A stretch of DNA of 64,000 nucleotides, from the NCBI GenBank assembly GCA_017474455.1, contig JAFVHP010000011.1, positions 124,001 through 188,000 on the forward strand. Direction: 5' to 3'. Origin of the DNA: Lachnospiraceae bacterium (GTDB taxonomy: Bacteria; Bacillota; Clostridia; Lachnospirales; Lachnospiraceae). The notes below the pieces were generated by a model that had not been told where the DNA came from, did no database searches, and saw only the letters and a list, made by a program, of their open reading frames with translations. The position numbers and the translations under genes are program-made. Position 1 is the first letter of the stretch. Every line of letters begins with the position of its first letter. Shown piece after piece: positions 26,147-34,709 of the stretch.

Positions 26147-26395
26147 GTAATTTTGGTTATTGGATCAATAATTTCGTCAGTGGCTCAGATCGCAGCAGTT
26201 TCCGGTTATAATTTCAGCTAAGAATTACAGAATAATACACATTAATACTTCTCAGGACCTGCACAGTACTGTCAGACTGTGTCCGCGTGTCTGAAGGCCG
26301 GCGCACAGAGCGTAGCCGCTGTCCGGTATCTCACTTTCAGAAATAAGCCCGATATTAACGAGGAACAATATTATCTCAATCAAAAAGAGGATCAT

Positions 26396-28099
26396 ATGAC
26401 AAGAGAAATGTATGAATCGCTGGCGCTTGTCGATCTTAAGGCAATTGCCAAGCAAAGAGGCATGAAGGGTACTACGGCTCTCAAAAAGGCTGATCTTATC
26501 GATGCCATGCTCGCAAAGGATGCGGAAGAAGCCAGAGAGGCAAAAGCAGCCCGTGATGAGGCAAGGGCAGCAAGGGAAACGGCGGCTAAGGAAAAGAAGC
26601 CGGCCGGTAAAAAAGATGTGAGACCGGAGAACGCCCCGGAAGCCCAGCCGGAGAGGAAAGCAGACTCTGTTCCCGCCGATGAAGCCAGACCGCAGAGACA
26701 GAAAAAGTCCCCGGGCAGGAAAAAAACAGTTCCGGCCGCAGAGACGGACAGGCCCGCTGATGAGGCTTCAGCAGCCGGTACGCAGGGAGTAAAACAGCTT
26801 CCGGCAGCGGAGGAAGAAACGCAGGGAACGGATGCCGGCACTCCCGGCAGCCAGTACCAGGGACAGACCCAGAACCAGTACCAGAATGCATATCAGAGAA
26901 AAGGACCGAGAGGCCAGCTCAGGCCTGACGTCCCGATCCATCACAAAGATGAGATCAATTCGGATCTCGACAGCGGTGAAATGGCAAACGGCATACTTGA
27001 AGTAATGCCGGACGGATACGGCTTTATCCGCAGTGCCAATTATATGCCGGGTGACAATGATGTTTATGTGGCGCCCAGCCAGATCCGCCGCTTCCGTCTA
27101 AAGACCGGCGATATCGTGACCGGCAATATCCGCGTAAGGACACAGGGCGAAAAATTCAGTGCCCTTCTGTACGTCAAATCCATTAATGGCACATCTCCGG
27201 AGGAAGCGACCAGACGTTACAACTTTGAAGACATGACCCCGGTCTTCCCCGATGAAAGGATCAGGCTGGAAAAAGAGGGCTGCAATATAGCGATGCGCGT
27301 CATGGACCTGATGTGCCCGGTCGGAAAAGGCCAGAGAGGCATGATCGTGTCGCCCCCGAAAGCCGGCAAGACGACGCTTCTTAAAGAAGTAGCCAAAAGC
27401 GTCAAGCACAACAATCCGGAAGTGCACCTTATCATTCTGCTGATCGATGAAAGGCCCGAAGAAGTTACGGACATCAAGGAAGCGATCGAAGGCCCTAATG
27501 TGGAAGTGATCTATTCGACGTTTGACGAACTGCCCGAGCATCACAAAAGGGTGTCCGAGATGGTCATTGAGAGAGCAAAAAGACTTGTGGAGCACAAGAG
27601 GGATGTCATTATCCTGCTTGATTCGATCACAAGACTGACACGGGCATACAATCTTACCGAACCTTCCAGCGGCAGGACGCTCTCGGGCGGCCTTGACCCC
27701 GCGGCGCTCCATATGCCCAAGCGGTTTTTCGGCGCCGCCAGGAATATGCGCGAAGGCGGCAGCCTTACGATACTGGCTACAGCGCTGATCGAGACCGGTT
27801 CAAAAATGGACGATGTCGTTTATGAGGAATTCAAGGGTACCGGCAACATGGAGATCGTACTGGACAGGAAGCTTTCCGAACGCCGGATCTTCCCGGCCAT
27901 AGATATACCAAAATCCGGCACCAGGAGAGATGATCTTCTCCTGACACCGGATGAACTGGATTCCATAAATACGCTCCGCAGGGCTTTCAACGGAATGAAA
28001 GCGGAAGAAGCGGTGGACCATGTACTCGACCTTTTCTATAAGACCAGGACCAACGGCGAGTTCGTCAATACCGTAAAAAGGATCAAGTGGACATACTGA
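26396..28099 (+). CDS. rho: Transcription termination factor Rho
   Basis: 567 residues from the ATG at 26396 (AGAGG upstream). Hexameric RNA helicase that ends transcripts. N-terminal Rho_N helical domain (LALVDLKAIAKQRGMKG), then an inserted low-complexity stretch of about 120 residues rich in Ala/Lys/Glu and ending in a Gln/Asn/Tyr-rich patch (SQYQGQTQNQYQNAYQ), the cold-shock-type RNA-binding domain (GILEVMPDGYGFIRS), Walker A with Lys325 (SPPKAGKTT), Walker B VIILLDSITRL, and the C-terminal GTGNMEIVLDR. The insertion is common in Gram-positive Rho. The last 17 bases overlap the convergent CBS gene. Confidence 0.96.
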   Translation: MTREMYESLALVDLKAIAKQRGMKGTTALKKADLIDAMLAKDAEEAREAKAARDEARAARETAAKEKKPAGKKDVRPENAPEAQPERKADSVPADEARPQRQKKSPGRKKTVPAAETDRPADEASAAGTQGVKQLPAAEEETQGTDAGTPGSQYQGQTQNQYQNAYQRKGPRGQLRPDVPIHHKDEINSDLDSGEMANGILEVMPDGYGFIRSANYMPGDNDVYVAPSQIRRFRLKTGDIVTGNIRVRTQGEKFSALLYVKSINGTSPEEATRRYNFEDMTPVFPDERIRLEKEGCNIAMRVMDLMCPVGKGQRGMIVSPPKAGKTTLLKEVAKSVKHNNPEVHLIILLIDERPEEVTDIKEAIEGPNVEVIYSTFDELPEHHKRVSEMVIERAKRLVEHKRDVIILLDSITRLTRAYNLTEPSSGRTLSGGLDPAALHMPKRFFGAARNMREGGSLTILATALIETGSKMDDVVYEEFKGTGNMEIVLDRKLSERRIFPAIDIPKSGTRRDDLLLTPDELDSINTLRRAFNGMKAEEAVDHVLDLFYKTRTNGEFVNTVKRIKWTY

Positions 28100-28505
28100 C
28101 AAGGTCCAGCTGCTCTTTCAGGTAACTGATGACGCTGGCCCTCGTGATGATGCCGATAAAGGCACCGGAATCATCGGTAACGGGGACGAAGTTCTGGGCG
28201 CTGGCCATATGGACCAGGTCTTCAATATCAGCTTCGATATCCACAGGCAGATAATCGCGTATCCTTCGGACAGAAGTGAGCGGCCGGTTCTCTGCCTTTT
28301 TTAATGTAAGGTTGTCGTGCTTTTTAATATCCCACAAAAGATCGCCTTCGGTCAGGGTACCCACATATATGCCGGTCTTCTCATTGATGACGGGAACCGT
28401 GCCGAAGTGGTGCTTTTCCATTTTTTCCAGAGCCTGCCTCATGGTGTCGGAGTCATAAACATAGGTCACATCGCTCTTGGGCGTGAGAAAAAACATTATA
28501 TTCAT
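28083..28505 (-). CDS. Tandem CBS-domain protein
   Basis: 140 residues forming two CBS motifs: YDSDTMRQALEKMEKHHFGT then VPVINEKTGIYVGTLTEGDL, and ADIEDLVHMASAQNFVPVTD then AFIGIITRASVISYL. CBS pairs bind adenosyl ligands (AMP, ATP, AdoMet, c-di-AMP) and act as sensors. No attached enzyme domain. The ribosome binding site is poor, so the start is uncertain. Its end overlaps rho by 17 bases. Confidence 0.88.
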   Translation of the reverse strand: MNIMFFLTPKSDVTYVYDSDTMRQALEKMEKHHFGTVPVINEKTGIYVGTLTEGDLLWDIKKHDNLTLKKAENRPLTSVRRIRDYLPVDIEADIEDLVHMASAQNFVPVTDDSGAFIGIITRASVISYLKEQLDLVSMST

Positions 28506-28522
28506 AACTGGCAGCCCCGGTA

Positions 28523-29104
28523 TTATTCTTCTGTCCTGTAGACTATGGCAGAGGCGATGCGGTCGGCTTCAGCCTGGCCGAGGCACCTTTTCACAAGGGC
28601 AAGGGCAAAATCAATCGCGGTGCCCATGCCGCGGCTGGTAATGATATTGCCGTCGGTCACGACCGGATCGGTGACAAGTTCGGCGCCGCCTTCAAGGAGC
28701 CTTTCTTCAACGCTGGGATGGCACGCGGCGGTCTTTCCCTTAAGGAGCCCAAGGTCCGCGAGAATGGACGGGGCCGCACAGATAGCGGCAACAGGTTTTC
28801 CTTTTCCCGCAAAATCGGTGATCGCACCGGTCAGCAGGGGTGAAGCGCCCAGCCTCGTCGTCCCGGGCATTCCGCCGGGCAGGACCAGCATGCCTATATC
28901 ATCAAAACGGACGGAATCTATGGTGGTGTCGGTGACGATCGTGAGGTCGTGGGAAGAAGTGACGACAGGTTTGTCATTGAGCGATACCGTAAGGGTCGGC
29001 ATTCCTGCGCGGCACAGTATGTCCGTCACTGTCAGCGCTTCTATCTCCTCAAAACCGTCTGCAAAAAACACCGCAGTCTTAAATTCAGTTTTCGCATCAA
29101 ACAT
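28523..29104 (-). CDS. DJ-1/PfpI family protein
   Basis: 193 residues from the ATG at 29104, which has AAAGGAG about 10 bases upstream; an upstream ATG (29134) lies before that site. The DJ-1 fold is shown by VFFADGFEEIEALTVTDILC, MLVLPGGMPGTTRL, and the nucleophile elbow VAAICAAPSILADLGLL with the reactive Cys. Members act as glyoxalase/deglycase-like or stress proteins; the specific activity is unknown. Its stop is 17 bases upstream of the CBS gene, likely the same transcript. Confidence 0.92.
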   Translation of the reverse strand: MFDAKTEFKTAVFFADGFEEIEALTVTDILCRAGMPTLTVSLNDKPVVTSSHDLTIVTDTTIDSVRFDDIGMLVLPGGMPGTTRLGASPLLTGAITDFAGKGKPVAAICAAPSILADLGLLKGKTAACHPSVEERLLEGGAELVTDPVVTDGNIITSRGMGTAIDFALALVKRCLGQAEADRIASAIVYRTEE

Positions 29105-29223
29105 ATTTGTATTGCTCCTTTCGGTTACATTCATCCTGCGCGGTATGCCGGCAGGACCATACTCATTATACAGTCTGGCCGCTGTGATAAATGTGAAGAT
29201 TGTATAAAATAATCCGGGCTTGT

Positions 29224-29231
29224 GGTATCAT
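29224..29231 (+). promoter_or_regulatory. Extended -10 immediately upstream of an ABC ATPase gene
   Basis: TGGTATCAT (TG at 29223-29224, TATCAT 29226-29231) ends six bases before the ATG at 29238. If used, transcription would begin at or near the start codon. The -35 (TTGTAT at 29200) has 20 bases spacing. Confidence 0.35.
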
Positions 29232-29237
29232 TTGTCT

Positions 29238-29822
29238 ATGACGATAGAAGCGGAAAACATTACCAAAATATATGATGACAGAAAGGTCCTGGACAATTTC
29301 TGCCTTGAGATCAAGGACGAAGCGGCCTATCTGATCACAGGTCCTTCCGGAAGCGGAAAGACCACCTTCCTCAACATCCTGCTGGGACTTGTCAAGCCCG
29401 ACAGCGGCAGGATAAGGCTGCTGGGCGACTACAAGTACCCCTATATCCTGGCGGGGACTGTATTCCAGGAAGAGAGGCTGTGCGAGGATTTTTCCGCCGT
29501 ACGGAATGTTTATATGGTAAACCGCAAGCTGTCGCCGTCTTTTGCGAGAGAGGAACTTGAACAGCTTCTGCCTGCCGATGAACTGGACAAGCCCGTCAGG
29601 GAACTTTCGGGCGGCATGAGAAGAAGGGTCAGCATCGTCAGGGCTGCAGCGGTCCCCTCCGACCTGCTCGTCATGGACGAGCCTTTTACAGGCCTCGATC
29701 CCGAAACACGTCAGAAAGCGATCGAATATATCCTGAAGAAAAGGGGAGACAAGCCCCTTGTCATCACTTCCCATGAGACAGAAGGCCTTGAATTCTGCAG
29801 AAAAGTGCCTATCCATCCGTGA
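29238..29822 (+). CDS. Orphan ABC transporter ATP-binding protein
   Basis: 194 residues from the ATG at 29238; no Shine-Dalgarno is visible. Complete nucleotide-binding domain: Walker A GPSGSGKTTF, Q-loop VFQEERL, signature LSGGMRRRVS, Walker B LLVMDEPFTGLDP, switch His in VITSHETEGL. It resembles the SsuB/TauB/ThiZ-type importers' ATPases. No permease or binding protein is near, so its partner is elsewhere or absent. It is short at the C-terminus for that group. Confidence 0.88.
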   Translation: MTIEAENITKIYDDRKVLDNFCLEIKDEAAYLITGPSGSGKTTFLNILLGLVKPDSGRIRLLGDYKYPYILAGTVFQEERLCEDFSAVRNVYMVNRKLSPSFAREELEQLLPADELDKPVRELSGGMRRRVSIVRAAAVPSDLLVMDEPFTGLDPETRQKAIEYILKKRGDKPLVITSHETEGLEFCRKVPIHP

Positions 29823-29838
29823 TTCAAAGAAATACTTG

Positions 29839-29847
29839 TGTTATACT
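29839..29847 (+). promoter_or_regulatory. Extended -10 promoter for tig-clpP-clpX
   Basis: TGTTATACT: TG, one base, TATACT, 60 bases before tig. The -35 region overlaps the end of the preceding gene and is weak. Confidence 0.5.
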
Positions 29848-29907
29848 ATATAGTTGTGTTTTAATCTGTTAGCAGCATAATAGATCCATTTCCGAAGGAG
29901 AAACCAA

Positions 29908-31233
29908 ATGAACGTAAGTGTTGAAAAACTTGAAAACAATATGGCAAAGCTGACAGTCGAGGTCGCGGCTGATGAGTTTAATAAAGCCATTAATGCGGTA
30001 TATCAGAGACAGAAAGGCAGGATCAACGTGCCTGGCTTCAGAAAGGGCAAAGCCCCCCGCAATATTATTGAAAAGATGTATGGTTCCGGCGTTTTCTATG
30101 AAGATGCCGCTAATGATACGATCAACAGCACATATCCCGACGCGGTGGATGACTGCGGCGAGTCTGTCGTTTCCGATCCCGAACTGGCCGTGGAGCAGCT
30201 GGAAGCGGGAAAGCCTTTCATCTACACGGCGACCGTCGCGTTAAAGCCGCCGGTGAGCCTTGGAAAGTATAAAGGCGTTGAGACCGAAAAGATCGAAGTT
30301 TCCGTTACAGATGAGGAACTTGCGAACAGGCTTAAGAGCGAGCAGGAGAAGAATGCCAGCTTTAAGACCGTTACAGACCGTGCCGTTGCGGACGGCGATA
30401 TGATCCAGCTGGATTTTGAAGGCTTTGTCGACGGTGTTGCCTTTGATGGCGGAAAAGGTGAGGATTACCCGCTGACGATCGGTTCAGGGTCTTTCATTCC
30501 CGGTTTTGAAGAACAGCTCATCGGCGCCGAGATCGGCAAGGAACTGGACGTCAATGTCACATTCCCCGAAAACTACCAGGCCGAGAACTTAAAAGGCAAG
30601 GACGCTACATTCAAGTGCACGGTCAAAGGTATCCGTGAAAAGGAACTTCCGGAACTGGACGACGAGTTTGCCGATGAAGTATCCGAGTTCTCAACGCTTG
30701 AAGAGTATAAGGAAGATCTGAAAAAGTCCATGCTCGAACTGAAAGAGAGCAATGCGAAGACCCAGAAGGAAGACGCGGTCATCGGCGCCATCGTCGAAGA
30801 CTCTGCGATCGAGATCCCTGCCCCCATGCTGCAGACGCAGCAGAAACAGATGCTGGATGAATTCGAGCAGCAACTCCGTATGCAGGGCATGACCCTGGAA
30901 CAGTACGCGGGCTATGCCGGTGTGACCAGGCAGCAGCTTCTGGATGAGCTGGCTCCCAATGCCGAGAGAAGGATCCGCACAAGACTGGTCCTTGAAGAGA
31001 TCGCGAAGCAGGAGAATATCACGGCATCCGAAGAAGAGTACGAAGCCGAGCTTCAGAAGATGGCAGACCAGTACCGCACCGAACTCGACAACATCAAAAA
31101 GATGTTCACCGAAAGGGATAAAGAGAGGATGATGGAAGACATCGCTGTCCAGAAGGCAGCTACTTTCGTTACCGATGCTGCGGTGGAAGTCGAGAAGAAG
31201 GCAGAAAAGAAAGAAGAAAAGCCGGAAGAATAA
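29908..31233 (+). CDS. tig: Trigger factor
   Basis: 441-residue ribosome-associated chaperone and prolyl isomerase. N-terminal ribosome-binding domain with the signature VPGFRKGKAPRNIIEKMYG, FKBP domain (about 160-245; GDMIQLDFEGFVDGVAFDGG, LTIGSGSFIPGFEEQL), then the helical C-terminal arms with NAERRIRTRLVLEEIAKQE. The C-terminal tail is Lys/Glu-rich. GAAGGAG precedes the ATG. Leads the usual tig-clpP-clpX cluster. Confidence 0.97.
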   Translation: MNVSVEKLENNMAKLTVEVAADEFNKAINAVYQRQKGRINVPGFRKGKAPRNIIEKMYGSGVFYEDAANDTINSTYPDAVDDCGESVVSDPELAVEQLEAGKPFIYTATVALKPPVSLGKYKGVETEKIEVSVTDEELANRLKSEQEKNASFKTVTDRAVADGDMIQLDFEGFVDGVAFDGGKGEDYPLTIGSGSFIPGFEEQLIGAEIGKELDVNVTFPENYQAENLKGKDATFKCTVKGIREKELPELDDEFADEVSEFSTLEEYKEDLKKSMLELKESNAKTQKEDAVIGAIVEDSAIEIPAPMLQTQQKQMLDEFEQQLRMQGMTLEQYAGYAGVTRQQLLDELAPNAERRIRTRLVLEEIAKQENITASEEEYEAELQKMADQYRTELDNIKKMFTERDKERMMEDIAVQKAATFVTDAAVEVEKKAEKKEEKPEE

Positions 31234-31266
31234 TACTGAAGGATCAAACAGAACAAAGGAGGCGTA

Positions 31267-31872
31267 ATGGCCAGCTTTATTCCTTATGTAATTGAACAGA
31301 CAGGCAACGGAGAACGTTCCTATGATATTTTCTCCCGCCTTTTAAAAGAAAGGATAGTTTTCCTCGGAGACCAGGTCAATGACGCTACGGCTGAGCTTGT
31401 CGTGGCACAGATGCTGTTCCTGGAGGGAGAAGATCCCGAGAAGGACATCCAGTTCTATATCAACAGCCCCGGCGGATCGATCTCTGCCGGCATGGCGATC
31501 TATGACACGATGAATTTCGTAAAGTGCGACGTCTCGACGATCTGTGTCGGCATGGCCGCGAGCATGGGTGCGTTCCTGCTTGCGGGCGGCACAAAGGGCA
31601 AGAGGTTTGCTCTGCCCAATTCGGAGATCCTGATCCACCAGCCTCTGGGCGGGACCGAAGGCCAGGCATCCGATATCGCGATCCAGGCGGCGCATATGGC
31701 CAGGATCAAGGAACGGATGAACCGTCTGCTTGCGCAGAATACAGGCAGAGACTACGAAGAGATCGTAAAGGATACGGACAGGGATAACTGGATGACAGCG
31801 CAGGAAGCGCTGGATTACGGCCTTATCGATCATATTTACACCACGCGCAAGGAAGCGGAAGGGGAGATCTGA
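31267..31872 (+). CDS. clpP: ATP-dependent Clp protease proteolytic subunit
   Basis: 201-residue serine peptidase subunit. Catalytic Ser99 (GMAASMGAF), His124 (ILIHQPLGG) and Asp173 (DTDRDNWM); [17 protein letters not shown] forms the oxyanion region. AAAGGAGG lies before the ATG. The last base of its stop is the first base of the clpX ATG. Confidence 0.98.
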   Translation: MASFIPYVIEQTGNGERSYDIFSRLLKERIVFLGDQVNDATAELVVAQMLFLEGEDPEKDIQFYINSPGGSISAGMAIYDTMNFVKCDVSTICVGMAASMGAFLLAGGTKGKRFALPNSEILIHQPLGGTEGQASDIAIQAAHMARIKERMNRLLAQNTGRDYEEIVKDTDRDNWMTAQEALDYGLIDHIYTTRKEAEGEI

Positions 31873-33161
31873 TGGCGGACAACAGAAGGATGGAGCCGAG
31901 ATGCTGCTCGTTCTGCGGACGCACGGAAAGCCAGGTCAGGAAACTGATCTCCGGTCCTGACGGTGTATTTATATGTGACGAATGCGTCGCGATCTGCTCT
32001 GACATCATGGAGGAAGCGCTGGAAGAAGACGGCTTTATTACGCAGGACGACGCTTCCGAAGATGAGATCAATCTCTTAAAACCGGCGGAGATCCGCGAGT
32101 TTTTGGATGAATATGTGATCGGACAGGATGAAGCCAAAAAAGTCCTGAGTGTTTCGGTCTATAATCATTATAAAAGAGTCATGGCAGCGGAAAACGGCGC
32201 GGACAGCGATGGCGTGGAGCTGCAGAAGAGCAATATCCTTATGCTCGGGCCTACCGGTTCAGGCAAGACTTATCTTGCCCAGACACTGGCGAAGATCATC
32301 AACGTGCCCTTTGCCATTGCGGATGCCACGACACTGACCGAAGCGGGTTATGTCGGCGAAGATGTGGAGAATATCCTGCTGAAGCTGATCCAGGCCGCCG
32401 ATTACAATATCGAACGGGCCCAGCTCGGTATCATCTATATCGACGAGATCGACAAAATATCCAAGAAGGGCGAAAATGTCTCGATCACGAGGGACGTATC
32501 GGGAGAGGGTGTCCAGCAGGCGCTCTTAAAGATCATTGAAGGCACGATGGCTTCCGTACCCCCGCAGGGAGGCAGGAAGCATCCCCAGCAGGAGCTGATC
32601 CAGATCGATACATCCAACATCCTCTTTATCTGCGGCGGTGCGTTCGACGGTCTCGAGAAGATCATCGACGCAAGGCTCGACCACAGGGCCATGGGCTTTT
32701 CCGCCACAGTAAATACAAAAGACAAGAAGGATATCGGCAAGGTCCTGAAGGAAGTTCTGCCGGAGGATCTGGTCAAATTCGGGCTGATCCCGGAATTTAT
32801 CGGCCGCGTGCCGGTCGTCGTATCTCTGGACGGTCTTGACAGGGATGCCCTGGTCAGGATCCTGACCGAACCCAGGAATGCGCTCGTCAAACAGTATGCG
32901 AAGCTCCTCGGCTTCGATAATGTCAAACTTTCCTTCGATCCGGACGCTATCACCGCGATCGCGGACCTGGCTGTCCAGCGGAAAACAGGCGCCAGGGGTC
33001 TTCGTTCGATCCTGGAAAAGATCATGATGGATGTCATGTACGAGATCCCTTCAGATGAGACCATCACCGAGTGCAAGATCACAAGGGCTTCCGTCACCGG
33101 CGAAGGGGCACCCCTTGTACTGCACAGGGGCGAAGCGGGCAGTACGACAGCTTCGGCCTGA
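31872..33161 (+). CDS. clpX: ClpX unfoldase subunit of the ClpXP protease
   Basis: 429 residues. N-terminal C4 zinc finger (Cys12, Cys15, Cys35, Cys38), AAA+ core with Walker [16 protein letters not shown], pore-loop GYVGEDVEN, Walker [11 protein letters not shown], and sensor 2 [10 protein letters not shown]. The ClpP-binding IGF loop appears as [12 protein letters not shown]. Recognises and unfolds substrates for ClpP. Normal length. Confidence 0.98.
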   Translation: MADNRRMEPRCCSFCGRTESQVRKLISGPDGVFICDECVAICSDIMEEALEEDGFITQDDASEDEINLLKPAEIREFLDEYVIGQDEAKKVLSVSVYNHYKRVMAAENGADSDGVELQKSNILMLGPTGSGKTYLAQTLAKIINVPFAIADATTLTEAGYVGEDVENILLKLIQAADYNIERAQLGIIYIDEIDKISKKGENVSITRDVSGEGVQQALLKIIEGTMASVPPQGGRKHPQQELIQIDTSNILFICGGAFDGLEKIIDARLDHRAMGFSATVNTKDKKDIGKVLKEVLPEDLVKFGLIPEFIGRVPVVVSLDGLDRDALVRILTEPRNALVKQYAKLLGFDNVKLSFDPDAITAIADLAVQRKTGARGLRSILEKIMMDVMYEIPSDETITECKITRASVTGEGAPLVLHRGEAGSTTASA

Positions 33162-33171
33162 ACTTAAACCT

Positions 33172-33774
33172 ATGGTAATCAAATCAGTTAATCTTGAGAC
33201 TGTGGTCGGCATAACCAGCAAACTTCCGGTGCATACGTGGCCGGAGTTCGCGTTTGCCGGCCGCAGCAACGTCGGCAAGTCAACTCTTATCAACGGTATC
33301 GTCAACCGTAAGAATTACGCTCATACAAGCGGCAAACCCGGCAAGACCCAGACGATCAATTATTACAATGTAAATGACGAATTCTACCTGGTCGACCTGC
33401 CCGGTTACGGTTATGCTACAGCCGCTGTTGCCGAGAAGGCAAAATGGGGTAAAATGATAGAAGAGTATCTGCATTCGAGCAAATCGCTGAAGCAGGTATT
33501 CCTGATCGTTGACATAAGACATGAGCCTTCGGAAGACGACCTTCTAATGCTGCGCTGGATCGTTGAAGCAGGATTTGCGCCTGTTGTGATCGCGGCAAAA
33601 GCGGATAAGATCAAACGGTCACAGCTTCAAAAGCATGAGAAGATGATCAGGGAATCGTTAACGAATTGTCTGTCGGAATATGATCAGGCGGATGCGCTGA
33701 GGCTGATCCTCTGGTCAGGAGAGACCAAAGCCGGCAGGGACGAGATCATCACGCTTCTTGAGGAACAGATCTGA
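33172..33774 (+). CDS. ysxC: Ribosome biogenesis GTPase YsxC/EngB
   Basis: 200 residues from the ATG at 33172, ten bases after the clpX stop; no Shine-Dalgarno is visible, so translation is probably coupled to clpX. G1 GRSNVGKSTL, switch region SGKPGKTQTINYY, G3 DLPGYGYA, G4 AAKADK. Essential GTPase in large-subunit assembly. In many Bacillota lon lies between clpX and ysxC; here it does not. Confidence 0.96.
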   Translation: MVIKSVNLETVVGITSKLPVHTWPEFAFAGRSNVGKSTLINGIVNRKNYAHTSGKPGKTQTINYYNVNDEFYLVDLPGYGYATAAVAEKAKWGKMIEEYLHSSKSLKQVFLIVDIRHEPSEDDLLMLRWIVEAGFAPVVIAAKADKIKRSQLQKHEKMIRESLTNCLSEYDQADALRLILWSGETKAGRDEIITLLEEQI

Positions 33775-33796
33775 AAACAGAGAAATGGGGGGTATT

Positions 33797-34534
33797 ATGG
33801 GTATTTTTCAGCGTAAGGATAAGACAGAAAATACGACCGGCGCAGCTTCAGATCCCATGCAGGGACTGAGCGAACAGCTGATGAAGAGTGTGCGGCTCTT
33901 CAAGCTGGACCAGATCCTTCTGCCGATCCTGACGATCATTCTCGGCATTCTTTTCCTGATCTGGCCGGAAGTTTCACTCCAGGTCATGGCAAGGATCGTC
34001 GGTGTCGTCCTGGTGATCAGCGGTATCTGTTCCGCTGTCTACTTCTTCAGGAGCAGCAAAAGGCTGCTTCTGCATTCCGGTATCCTGTGCATCGGGATGA
34101 TCAATATCGTTATCGGTATCTGGATATTGTACGCGCCGGACTTCATCATCGCGCTTATGCCGAAGCTCATCGGGCTTCTGCTCCTGATCAACGGTATCGT
34201 CACCTTCACGGCGGCTGTTACCCTGGCAAGGAGCAATTACAGCAGATGGTGGATAACGCTGATCCTGTCGATCATCATTTTCGCGGCAGGCATCCTCTTC
34301 CTGGTCAGGCCTTTTGAGACTGCCATGGTCTTTATGCGGATTGCAGGCGCTTCGCTCGTCTATACGGGTGCTGCCAACCTGTACAGTTATTTCATCCTCA
34401 AAAAGGCGATCAAAGAGGTCTCACGGGCCGTACAGAATGCGGCAGATTCATTCAGCGCGCAGATGCAGGATCCGGCACAGGCCGGAACAGCCGGCACGCA
34501 GGATACTGCTGCAAAGAAAGAATCATATTTCTGA
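33797..34534 (+). CDS. DUF308/HdeD-like membrane protein
   Basis: 245 residues from the ATG at 33797 (GGGGGG 4-5 bases upstream). A polar N-terminus of about 40 residues, then about six short spans as three hairpins (for example ILTIILGILFLIWPEVSLQV and LILSIIIFAAGILFLVRPF), the repeat pattern of HdeD/DUF308 proteins, then an Ala/Gln-rich tail. Often called acid-resistance protein from E. coli HdeD, but no function is shown in this group. Ends just before a strong terminator. Confidence 0.82.
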   Translation: MGIFQRKDKTENTTGAASDPMQGLSEQLMKSVRLFKLDQILLPILTIILGILFLIWPEVSLQVMARIVGVVLVISGICSAVYFFRSSKRLLLHSGILCIGMINIVIGIWILYAPDFIIALMPKLIGLLLLINGIVTFTAAVTLARSNYSRWWITLILSIIIFAAGILFLVRPFETAMVFMRIAGASLVYTGAANLYSYFILKKAIKEVSRAVQNAADSFSAQMQDPAQAGTAGTQDTAAKKESYF

Positions 34535-34560
34535 AGATCAACATTATCATGATAAGAAAA

Positions 34561-34583
34561 AAGCCGGTCCTGACCGGCTTTTT
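34561..34583. terminator. Intrinsic terminator before clpB
   Basis: Stem AAGCCGGTC with GACCGGCTT, two-base loop, T tract after and A tract before. Confidence 0.9.
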
Positions 34584-34644
34584 CTTATTTGCTGAAGTCA
34601 TAAGCCGGAAAATGTCAGTTTATAATTTATTTATGAATTACCAG

Positions 34645-34672
34645 TTGACATATGCCTGCACGTTGTTATACT
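34645..34672 (+). promoter_or_regulatory. Sigma-A promoter of clpB
   Basis: TTGACA (34645-34650), 16 bases, TATACT (34667-34672) with TG one base upstream of the -10. I see no CIRCE element and no CtsR heptad repeat in 34590-34709, so heat control by HrcA or CtsR is not indicated. Confidence 0.8.
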
Positions 34673-34709
34673 TCATATAGAACAAATAAAACAAAAAGGA
34701 GGGACTTTT

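Noticed and set aside
34590..34709. CIRCE or CtsR operator upstream of clpB
   Set aside because: Neither the TTAGCACTC/GAGTGCTAA repeat nor the CtsR heptad repeat is present.
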